Source: a virus. From it: a stretch of DNA of 26,957 nt. Location: positions 584 to 27,540 of IMG/VR virus record IMGVR_UViG_3300030060_001783; one strand, 5' to 3'. This document shows, piece by piece, positions 14,257 through 20,489 of the stretch. The first letter of the stretch is position 1, and each line of letters starts with the position of its first letter. The notes beneath the pieces are model-generated. The model saw only the letters and a program-made list of their open reading frames with translations. It was not told where the DNA came from and ran no database searches. The translations under genes and the position numbers were made by a program.

Positions 14257-14408
14257 CTATCAATATACCTGAACCTAAAAGTGAGTATTCACAAGAGGAT
14301 CAAAGACAAATATTACAAGCACTGCGTACATTGCAGACTCAGTTGAACTTTTCATATGAGAATGATATAAAAAATGAAGCAGATGCATTTAACTATTTTT
14401 TATCATGA
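14244..14408 (+). CDS. Small conserved phage protein MAKITINIP type
   Basis: A 54-residue ORF read directly from the DNA. It starts inside the end of the preceding oxygenase (13-base overlap) and ends in an ATGA overlap with the next gene. The layout KITINIPEPKSEYSQEDQRQ, then a helix ILQALRTLQTQLNFSYENDI and an acidic end DAFNYFLS, resembles short proteins widely seen in marine phage genomes (K-I-T-I-x-[IL]-P ... Q-x-L-N-x-S-[YF] ... F). A structural or assembly role is probable from position, but the function is unknown. Confidence 0.72.
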   Translation: MAKITINIPEPKSEYSQEDQRQILQALRTLQTQLNFSYENDIKNEADAFNYFLS

Positions 14409-14755
14409 CAATACAATATAAAAATCAAGGATATAAACAAGCAAGTACGGGTAAGACTACAGTGCTTACATGTCCAACTAATGCAACAATTATAATTAAA
14501 AGTATTTATGTTGCTAACAATGATGGTTCGTCAGCCATTTTGGTTAATATGAACTTAGTAGACTCTTCTGATTCTAATGCTGAATACGAATTTTTTAGAG
14601 ATGACGTTGCAGCTAAATCACAAGTAAATGCAACAGCACAAACTTTAAACTTAGAAGCGGGTGATTCAGTAACAGTAACCGCAGCCACAGGCAGTAATAA
14701 AATTCAGGGGGCTATAAGTTACGCTCTGATAGATAGATCTCAAGAAAATGGCTAA
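14405..14755 (+). CDS. Small beta-rich virion-type protein
   Basis: A 116-residue protein. The chain TIQYKNQGYKQASTGKTTVL, TNATIIIKSIYVANNDG, YEFFRDDVAAKSQ, TLNLEAGDSVTVTAATG, NKIQGAISYALID is a run of short strands typical of a small conserved phage structural family that I know from marine podoviruses (Y-x-N-x-G-Y-x-Q-A-x-T-x-x-T-x-[IV]-L ... I-x-x-I-x-V-A-N). It may be a minor tail or head decoration protein. It lies in the same coupled chain (ATGA upstream, ATGGCTAA downstream), separating two groups of oxygenase genes. Confidence 0.72.
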   Translation: MTIQYKNQGYKQASTGKTTVLTCPTNATIIIKSIYVANNDGSSAILVNMNLVDSSDSNAEYEFFRDDVAAKSQVNATAQTLNLEAGDSVTVTAATGSNKIQGAISYALIDRSQENG

Positions 14756-14882
14756 AAAGAAACCTATGTTTGGGGTAAACAATTACCACAAACGAACCCC
14801 TAAAAAACGTCCAGGTGTACATACGAAAAGAAAAAATAAAAGAAAACCACATCGTAAGAAGAATCGTGGACAAGGGCGTTGA
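14748..14882 (+). CDS. 44-residue highly basic protein
   Basis: The ORF was read directly from the DNA; its start overlaps the previous stop (ATGGCTAA). The product MAKKKPMFGVNNYHKRTPKK continues with RPGVHTKRKNKRKP and a basic end; 19 of 44 residues are Lys or Arg. The pattern KKKPMFGVNxYxKRTPKKRPGxHxK is one I recognise from small proteins of marine podoviruses. High charge suggests binding to nucleic acid or to acidic virion surfaces, but no function is known. Confidence 0.75.
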   Translation: MAKKKPMFGVNNYHKRTPKKRPGVHTKRKNKRKPHRKKNRGQGR

Positions 14883-14901
14883 TTTAATGTATTAAATTCT
14901 A

Positions 14902-15078
14902 ATGACTGTTTATCAAAAAATAAAATGCGAAACTAAAACTATCTATAGAAGTATTAAAACTGGTGAGAGATATGAAACGGAAGAGGCTTTTCTTAAACAA
15001 CACCCTAAAGAAGATTTAGCTACAGACGTAGAAGTTCAAGTTCCTGATCTTCCGATTTTTAGTAAAACAAAATCATGA
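14902..15078 (+). CDS. 58-residue conserved phage protein
   Basis: The ORF was read directly from the DNA. It begins 19 bases after the preceding stop and ends in an ATGA overlap with the next oxygenase. The layout is TVYQKIKCETKTIYRSIKTG, then ERYETEEAFLKQHPKEDL, ATDVEVQVPDLPIFSKTKS. The phrase [TS]-G-E-x-Y-x-T-E-E-x-[FW] followed by A-x-D-V-x-V-x-V-P-x-L-P gives a clear small fold with a Cys at position 9. It seems conserved in style with other marine phage short proteins; the function is unknown. Confidence 0.68.
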   Translation: MTVYQKIKCETKTIYRSIKTGERYETEEAFLKQHPKEDLATDVEVQVPDLPIFSKTKS

Positions 15079-15665
15079 TTGCAAATAATTATTTTTTTGG
15101 CCCTCTTTTATTCAAGGTTAAAATAGAAACTGTTGGTTTAGAAAAAATAAAACAACTATGTAATAAATTACCTGAAAATGATAGTAGAAAAGATTTAGTT
15201 GGTCATATTAAAGAAGAATTTAGATTAGATACAATGTATTTCAATGATATTATGAAAAAGTATTATGAATGTTTTAGACATGCTTATTTTAAATTTTATG
15301 GTAATCATTGTCCTAATTTAAACACTAGCTCAGCTTGGGTAAACTATATGAAGAAAGGTGAACATAATCCTTCACATATACATGTAGGTTGTAATTTTTC
15401 TTCAGTAATAATTTTAGAAAAACCTTCAGGATTAAAAGAAGAGATAGAGGAATACTATAAAAATACTGCATCTAATTATAATGGACCAGGTTGTTTAATG
15501 TTTAGTTATGGTGAAAATAATCCACACAATCAAACTTGTAAAACATTTGAACCAGAGGTAGGAGATTTTTTTATTTTTCCTTTTTGGTTAAATCACTGGG
15601 TTAATCCTTTTCAATGCGAAGGCAAAAGAGTAACTGCAGCAGCAAACCTTGTTTATGACATATAA
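15075..15665 (+). CDS. 2OG-Fe(II) oxygenase-like protein, HxH type
   Basis: A 196-residue protein, the longest of the HxH group. The N-terminus YFFGPLLFKVKIE is the typical opening strand of TIGR02466-like proteins, which start with a short P-L-x-x-F/V segment. Core: SSAWVNYMKKGEHNPSHIHV with His101-x-His103, SSVIILEKP, then a long insert of about 35 residues, VGDFFIFPFWLNHWVNPF with His174, and KRVTAAANLVYDI with Arg185 and Asn191. The complete set of family residues argues for an active enzyme. A small part of the insert (SNYNGPGCLMFSYG) is Tyr/Gly-rich and unusual. The stop overlaps the glycosyltransferase by 11 bases. Confidence 0.78.
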   Translation: MIANNYFFGPLLFKVKIETVGLEKIKQLCNKLPENDSRKDLVGHIKEEFRLDTMYFNDIMKKYYECFRHAYFKFYGNHCPNLNTSSAWVNYMKKGEHNPSHIHVGCNFSSVIILEKPSGLKEEIEEYYKNTASNYNGPGCLMFSYGENNPHNQTCKTFEPEVGDFFIFPFWLNHWVNPFQCEGKRVTAAANLVYDI

Positions 15666-16602
15666 TATGAAACCTTTAGGCGGAACAGAGTTACAACATA
15701 ATTTTTTAGAACAACATGTATCTAAAGACCTACTAGATAAGTTTCAAATTTGTACATCAGTTCCAGGTAAAGTTCCTTTGTCTAAAGATAAGATAAATGT
15801 ACTTTGGCAAAAAATGGCCACTGACCAACCACACTTTCAAAGTTTTTTTAAAGACCCTGAACAAATAAAACAATATGACTACTATGTTTTTAACAGTCAT
15901 TGGAATTATGAACAATGGAGAAAGACTTTTAACCTTCCTTATGAAAAATGCACAGTAATTAAAAATGGTATTACTAACATAAAACAAAGAGATCCCAAAC
16001 CAAAGAGAGAAAAAATTAGATTGATATATCATCCTACTCCTTGGAGAGGGTTATCTGTTTTATTAGGAGCTATGCAATTAATAAAAAGCCCTAATGTAGA
16101 ATTAGATGTATACAGTAGCACTCAAGTGTATGGAGATGATTTTAAAAAAGAAAATGATCATCTTTACGAACCTTTGTATGATCAAGCTAGAGCATTGCCT
16201 AATGTTAATTATATTGGTTATAAACCAAATGAATACATACTAGAAAATTTACATACTTATGATGCTTTTGTTTATCCTAACATATGGGAAGAAACCTTTT
16301 GTATATCTGCTCTTGAAGCATTGGCTTGTGGTCTATACGTAGCAACAACGGATAACGGAGCACTATATGAAACATGCACAGAATTTCCAATTTACATTCC
16401 ATATGATCAAAATTGGGAAAATTTAGCAAAACAATTTGCAGCAGTCATAGACGGTATAGCTGATCAAATAAATACTGATGGCTGTAGAAATCATTTAAAA
16501 TATCAACAAGACTTTTTCAATCATTTTTATAATTGGAAAGTCATAGCTGGTCATTGGACTGGTTTTTTACAAGGAGCATTACAAAATGTTAGAAGCACTT
16601 AA
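15655..16602 (+). CDS. GT4-type glycosyltransferase (GT-B fold)
   Basis: A 315-residue glycosyltransferase. I choose ATG 15655 (MTYNMKPLGGTELQHNFLEQ); a TTG at 15649 and an ATG at 15667 are alternatives. GGTE near the start is the N-domain sugar-acceptor turn of the group. An RLIYHPTPWRGLSVLLGAMQ stretch contains the start of the C-terminal Rossmann domain and the usual GL..LL...L. The retaining-family EX7E motif is Glu213 ... Glu221 in EETFCISALE, followed by ALACGLYVATTDNG. It probably transfers a nucleotide-activated sugar; acceptor and sugar are unknown. It sits among oxygenase and virion genes, so the acceptor could be a virion protein, or host surface material. Confidence 0.83.
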   Translation: MTYNMKPLGGTELQHNFLEQHVSKDLLDKFQICTSVPGKVPLSKDKINVLWQKMATDQPHFQSFFKDPEQIKQYDYYVFNSHWNYEQWRKTFNLPYEKCTVIKNGITNIKQRDPKPKREKIRLIYHPTPWRGLSVLLGAMQLIKSPNVELDVYSSTQVYGDDFKKENDHLYEPLYDQARALPNVNYIGYKPNEYILENLHTYDAFVYPNIWEETFCISALEALACGLYVATTDNGALYETCTEFPIYIPYDQNWENLAKQFAAVIDGIADQINTDGCRNHLKYQQDFFNHFYNWKVIAGHWTGFLQGALQNVRST

Positions 16603-16774
16603 AAAAAGATACGAAGCACAAATTGCTGAGTCATCTACAACAATAAATATATACCTTACTAATTCAGTAGGAATTGGTGAACATCCACAACATCTAGATG
16701 AAATTGATAAATTACTACAAAAGATAGTGGATGCAGAAGAAAAAATAAAATTAATTGATAGATGGATTGATTAA
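16586..16774 (+). CDS. Small conserved phage protein, coiled-coil type
   Basis: A 62-residue protein with AAGGAG at 16571-16576 and a 17-base overlap with the glycosyltransferase end. The chain LEALKKRYEAQIAESSTTIN, IYLTNSVGIGEHPQHLDEID, KLLQKIVDAEEKIKLIDRWI contains two amphipathic helices around a conserved-looking V-G-I-G-E-H-P-Q-H turn. I associate this helix-VGIGEHPQ-helix form with small genes of many marine phages. The function is unknown; it might help fold or bring together virion parts. It ends in TAATG, which begins the next oxygenase. Confidence 0.74.
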   Translation: MLEALKKRYEAQIAESSTTINIYLTNSVGIGEHPQHLDEIDKLLQKIVDAEEKIKLIDRWID

Positions 16775-17340
16775 TGCAAGCAAATCTTTTGGGAAATAAA
16801 GTAGCTCATTTAAAATTACCTGATTCAATTATAGAAGAATTAGACTTGTGGAAAGAAGAATGTGACAAAATTAAAAACCATCCTTTAGGTTATTTAAAGT
16901 CTCATGAAAATGTTGGGACAAAAAGTAATAGTTTTCAAGTTTCAGTTCCAACAGATTTAATAGAAAAATCATATTGGTTACCTTATACTTTAAGATCATG
17001 TGCACAATTATTTGGCAAAGATCATAGAAATTTTTACCTAAGAAAATGGGAAGGACATTTCGATGGTTTAGATATTTGGATTAACTATGCATATAAAGGT
17101 AACTTTAACCCTAGTCATACACATGCTGGTTCAATTTCTGGTGTCATATATTATTCTAATGTAGATGACCCAACTATTTTTAATAAAGGTGAGATAAAAT
17201 TTAAAGGTAAAAAAGGTGATATGGTTGTTTTCAGTTCTGATTTAGAACATCAAGTATGCGAGCAAACACAAGATTATGAAAGAGTGACATTTGCTTTTAA
17301 TTTACAATCTTGGGATAGGAGTAAAGATGCAAGACCATAG
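16774..17340 (+). CDS. 2OG-Fe(II) oxygenase-like protein, HxH type
   Basis: A 188-residue protein. Core: LDIWINYAYKGNFNPSHTHA with His115-x-His117, GSISGVIYYSNV (the S-G-V-x-Y-Y strand typical of 2OG-FeII_Oxy_5), KKGDMVVFSSDLEHQVCE with His159, and RVTFAFNLQSW with Arg170 and Asn176 in the family spacing. The long N-terminal 90 residues are mostly helical, with LYLRKWEGHFDG-like Trp/Gly elements (89-98). Of the HxH members it is the closest to the textbook pattern. The stop lies 14 bases inside the next glycosyltransferase gene. It is somewhat less AT-rich than its relatives (about 30% GC in the line at 16861). Confidence 0.82.
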   Translation: MQANLLGNKVAHLKLPDSIIEELDLWKEECDKIKNHPLGYLKSHENVGTKSNSFQVSVPTDLIEKSYWLPYTLRSCAQLFGKDHRNFYLRKWEGHFDGLDIWINYAYKGNFNPSHTHAGSISGVIYYSNVDDPTIFNKGEIKFKGKKGDMVVFSSDLEHQVCEQTQDYERVTFAFNLQSWDRSKDARP

Positions 17341-18157
17341 TAAGCCAATTTGGTTTAATAAACAGGAAGAGAAACCAATAAAAACACAAGAATTAAAACC
17401 TAAAAAATTTTCTATTTTTGTAGCAACACCTTGTCATAGTGAAGTATCTATTCACTACTTTCAAGCTTGTCTAGATTTTCAAAAACAATGTATGAAGAAT
17501 AATGTATTGGTTTCTTTTCAAATAATGAAATCATCATTAGTTACACAAGGGAGAAACTTATGTGTTTCTAGTTTTATGGAAAGTGGTCACACACATTTAC
17601 TATTCATTGACTCTGATATTGATTTTCAAGCACAGTCTATATTTAAAATGATTGCAGCAGATAAAGAAGTAATATCTGTACCTTATCCATTAAAAGATTT
17701 AAATTGGGATAAAGCATGGCAGAGAATACAATCTAAAGAAATTAAAAGCGCAAAAGATTTAAGGTTTAAAGGACTATATAGATATCCTATGAAAGTAAAA
17801 GACGAAGATAATATAAGAGTTAATGATGGTGTTATTGAAGTAACTCATTCACCTACTGGATGTATGTTAATTAAAAAAGAAACAATTGAAAAAATGATAA
17901 AGGAATATCCTGAAATGGAGATAGTTCAAAAGACTGTCATTAATGGTGAGATGATAAATAGGCCTTATTACTATAATTTTTTTGATACATGGTTTGATCC
18001 AGTTAATAAGACTTACATGGGTGAAGATTTTGCTTTCTGTAAAAGATGGAAAGATATAGGCGGTAAATGCTATGCTTTAGTTACCGATAGAATCTCACAT
18101 GTTGGTGAACACCAGTATAGAGGGTGTTTTGCCGATGAGTTGATAAAGACCAAGTAA
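17327..18157 (+). CDS. GT-A-type glycosyltransferase
   Basis: A 276-residue protein. ATG 17327 is preferred because TAGGAG precedes it at the right distance; the open frame extends upstream to 17291. FSIFVATPCH is the first Rossmann strand. SSLVTQGRNLCVSSFMESG is the nucleotide-facing R-N region, and LLFIDSDIDF has a DxD-type motif (Asp95-Ser-Asp97) that would hold the metal and sugar nucleotide. THSPTGCMLIKK and MGEDFAFCKRW are later acceptor-side motifs of the same group. The substrate is not visible. Similar proteins occur in several marine phages. It closes the oxygenase/glycosyltransferase interval and comes just before the internal protein genes. Confidence 0.82.
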   Translation: MQDHSKPIWFNKQEEKPIKTQELKPKKFSIFVATPCHSEVSIHYFQACLDFQKQCMKNNVLVSFQIMKSSLVTQGRNLCVSSFMESGHTHLLFIDSDIDFQAQSIFKMIAADKEVISVPYPLKDLNWDKAWQRIQSKEIKSAKDLRFKGLYRYPMKVKDEDNIRVNDGVIEVTHSPTGCMLIKKETIEKMIKEYPEMEIVQKTVINGEMINRPYYYNFFDTWFDPVNKTYMGEDFAFCKRWKDIGGKCYALVTDRISHVGEHQYRGCFADELIKTK

Positions 18158-18192
18158 AATGGTAATATTACAGGATACGGTTAAGTATTATT

Positions 18193-19146
18193 ATGGATCC
18201 ATTTACAATAGCATTAGCCACATTTGGCGTTCAAAAACTTCGAGGTAAATCAACGAATAGAGCGTTGAGAGATGCCGCATTATTTGCTACAGGGAGTCAA
18301 TTAGCAGGTATGTCTGGTATTGGTCCGTTTAAAGCTTTTGGATCAATGGGAAATACTTTAGGACCAGGGAGTTTTGCTACACAATTTGGCAATACTTCAG
18401 CTATGAGAGGTATAGGTGCTTTATTTGGTAAAACACCACAAGCAGCTGACGCAGGTGTAATGCCTGTTGAAGGTGGTTTAAAAAATGTACCTCAACAAAG
18501 TTTTTTTTCTAGTTTAATACCTAAATCTACAGCAGGTAGAATTGGAGCAGGGACAGCCCTAGTTTCTTTACTTGGCTCAAGTGGTGGTGATGAAGAACCT
18601 CAAAAATACTTATTACCTACACCAAACAAAGCTTACACAAAATTTGCTAAATCAGGAGCACCAGGAACACCAACTGGTTTTATGACAAGAGACTACACAA
18701 CAGGAACAAATACAGCATTAGAAGATCCTGATACTTACCAAACTGTAGAAGAAATTTTAGGAGATGATCCTACACAAGGATTTAAATCAGTAGAATTTAA
18801 TTCTGGTGGAATTGTTAACGTAGCAAAATTTAACGAAGGAGGACAAGCTCTTCCTTCTAAGTTTTCTCATGATGAAAATGATGTAAATAATTATACTCGT
18901 GCTGGAGGTTTTGTAAAAGACGGAGCAGGTATGGGTGATGAAGACGAAGATACAATGTTAGCACAATTAGCTGATGGTGAATTTGTTTCAAGAGCGGCAG
19001 CAGTTAGAGGAGCAGGTATAGTAGCTGGTGCAAGCGTAAATAATAAAGAAGAACAAAGAAAAGTAGGGGCTGAGTTTTTTTATGAGCAACAAAAAAGATT
19101 TAAAAGAATTTACGATTTAATTGATGCTAGCAGAAAAAACAATTAA
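18193..19146 (+). CDS. Internal virion / structural protein
   Basis: A 317-residue protein with a start 35 bases after the glycosyltransferase and no clear Shine-Dalgarno. The first 40 residues (DPFTIALATFGVQKLRGKST) and a Gly/Phe-rich stretch (FGSMGNTLGPGSFATQFGNT) suit a membrane-interacting internal protein. The C-terminal third has GGIVNVAKFNEGG and a block TMLAQLADGEFVSRAAAVRG, which matches an L-[SA]-D-G-E-F-V-x-x-x-x-A-V-R-G-A-G motif seen in tail- or core-associated proteins of marine phages. It opens a module of five internal-type genes. The exact role is not known. Confidence 0.7.
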   Translation: MDPFTIALATFGVQKLRGKSTNRALRDAALFATGSQLAGMSGIGPFKAFGSMGNTLGPGSFATQFGNTSAMRGIGALFGKTPQAADAGVMPVEGGLKNVPQQSFFSSLIPKSTAGRIGAGTALVSLLGSSGGDEEPQKYLLPTPNKAYTKFAKSGAPGTPTGFMTRDYTTGTNTALEDPDTYQTVEEILGDDPTQGFKSVEFNSGGIVNVAKFNEGGQALPSKFSHDENDVNNYTRAGGFVKDGAGMGDEDEDTMLAQLADGEFVSRAAAVRGAGIVAGASVNNKEEQRKVGAEFFYEQQKRFKRIYDLIDASRKNN

Positions 19147-19582
19147 AAAAGAAGTTGGGGTTTTATTTATAGAACCTAAGATGATCGAAGAATACTGGCC
19201 ACTGGCAGAGTTTATGATCAAAGAAGGATTACAATACGATGGTAATCCGATGTCAGTATCTGAGATGAAGAAAAGAATTAAACGTGGTGTATATCAATTA
19301 TTTATCATGGTTGGTTCAGATGACGGAGAGAAGTATAAAGTTTTTGGTGTGTTTGTAACAACTGTAACAACACTACCTAATTTTAAACAAGTCGAAGTCT
19401 TATTGTTAAAAGGAGAAAAAAGAGAACTATGGCAAAAAGAGGCTGCGGAAACGATAGAACATTTAGCTATTCAACATGATTGCAAAAGAATAGCAGTTTT
19501 AGCGAGACCTGGTTGGAAAAACTTTTTAGAGCCATGGGGATGGAAAGTTAAAAGAGTATTATACCAAAAGGATTTAAAATAA
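19124..19582 (+). CDS. GNAT-like internal virion protein, T7 gp13-like position
   Basis: A 152-residue protein from ATG 19124 (a TTG three bases earlier is also in frame). The fold pattern resembles GNAT acetyltransferases: VGVLFIEPKMIEEYWPLAEF, KYKVFGVFVTTVTTL, LLLKGEKRELWQKEAAETIE, then HDCKRIAVLARPGWKNFLEP and WGWKVKRVLYQKDL. The closing R-x-G-W-x-x-x-L-x-x-[FW]-G-[WY] element is the usual end of phage GNAT-like proteins. In T7-like phages, gp13 belongs to this clan and lies just before the core genes. I see no certain acetyl-CoA loop, so a structural role is as likely as an enzymatic one. It overlaps the previous gene by 23 bases. Confidence 0.62.
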   Translation: MLAEKTIKKEVGVLFIEPKMIEEYWPLAEFMIKEGLQYDGNPMSVSEMKKRIKRGVYQLFIMVGSDDGEKYKVFGVFVTTVTTLPNFKQVEVLLLKGEKRELWQKEAAETIEHLAIQHDCKRIAVLARPGWKNFLEPWGWKVKRVLYQKDLK

Positions 19583-19583
19583 T

Positions 19584-20486
19584 ATGGGAAGTGTAGTAAG
19601 TGGAATATTCGGAGGAGGCGGAGGCGGTTCACAGCCACAACAAGCTGCTGTGCCAGCAACAACAACTCAATACGTAAGAGAAGCTCCAGGTATAGAGGAA
19701 AGAAAATTAGGTTTAATGGATATTGCAAGTTCTCTTGCAAAAACTCCAATCAATATACCTGCGTTACAAGTTTCACCAGCAAGTGCTCTTGAACAACAAG
19801 GATTTACACAATCAGGAACTACAGGAGTTGGAGCGCCAACGACCACCGCAGGAATAGGTTCTGTATTAAGTGCATTACAAGGACCCAACATAAATCAATT
19901 TTTAAATCCATATCAAAATTATGTGGTTGATGAAATTAACAGACAAGCTGCAATAGGGCAAAATAGATTAGGTGCACAAGCAGTTCAATCAGGAGCTTTT
20001 GGTGGAGCAAGACAGGGAGTTGCTCAAGCTGAATTAGAAAGAGCTAGATTAGGTCAAGTTGGACAAGCTATGGCAACAGGTTTTGGTCAAGCAGCAAATT
20101 TAGCCACTCAACAACAGCAATTAGGATTACAAGGTGCGGGTCAGCTGGGTGCATTAGGAAGACAACAACAAGCTATGGCACAAGGAGATATTAATCAATT
20201 AATGGCTGCTGGTGGATTACAAAGACAACTTGGTCAACAAGCTTTAGATGCAGCAAGATCGACAGAATTACAGAGAGCTTACGAACCTTTCCAAAGAGCA
20301 GAGTTCTTAAAAAATATTTATGCAGCTGGGCCTACAACACAATCTGCTATTACATCTACAACCACACCTGCTTCAGGGGGTAATCCACTTGCTCAAGCAG
20401 CAGGCGCAGGATTAGGTGCTTATGCTACATACTCAATGTTAAATCGACAACCAGGTGCAGCGACCGCCTTACAATACGCGAGGTAG
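19584..20486 (+). CDS. Internal virion (ejection) protein, Gln/Ala-rich
   Basis: A 300-residue protein rich in Gln, Ala and Gly. It has a glycine run near the N-terminus (GIFGGGGGG), then NINQFLNPYQNYVVDEINRQ, QSGAFGGARQGVAQAELERA and long Gln/Ala helices (QAANLATQQQQLGLQGAGQL, QLMAAGGLQRQLGQ), and it finishes GLGAYATYSML. The SGAFGG-[AG]-R-x-G motif with a Q-A helix following is a signature I recall for DNA-ejection or core proteins of marine podoviruses, comparable in role with P22 gp7 or T7 gp14. The start is 2 bases after the GNAT-like gene. Low complexity is expected for the family. Confidence 0.72.
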   Translation: MGSVVSGIFGGGGGGSQPQQAAVPATTTQYVREAPGIEERKLGLMDIASSLAKTPINIPALQVSPASALEQQGFTQSGTTGVGAPTTTAGIGSVLSALQGPNINQFLNPYQNYVVDEINRQAAIGQNRLGAQAVQSGAFGGARQGVAQAELERARLGQVGQAMATGFGQAANLATQQQQLGLQGAGQLGALGRQQQAMAQGDINQLMAAGGLQRQLGQQALDAARSTELQRAYEPFQRAEFLKNIYAAGPTTQSAITSTTTPASGGNPLAQAAGAGLGAYATYSMLNRQPGAATALQYAR

Positions 20487-20489
20487 TAC

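Noticed and set aside
9147-17340. Oxygenases as recent tandem duplicates
   Set aside because: Beyond the iron-site residues the nine share little sequence by eye, and their N-termini differ in length and content.
18186-18191. TATTAT before the internal protein start at 18193
   Set aside because: No matching -35 box at proper distance; such hexamers are frequent in this AT-rich sequence.
18159-18248. 29-codon ORF starting MVILQDTVKYYYGS
   Set aside because: It overlaps the start of the internal protein gene by 56 bases, has no ribosome-binding site and no recognisable motif. Chance is more likely.
20000-20300. Gln/Ala repeats as a mobile or CRISPR-like repeat
   Set aside because: The DNA repeats are degenerate and in frame; they reflect a low-complexity protein.
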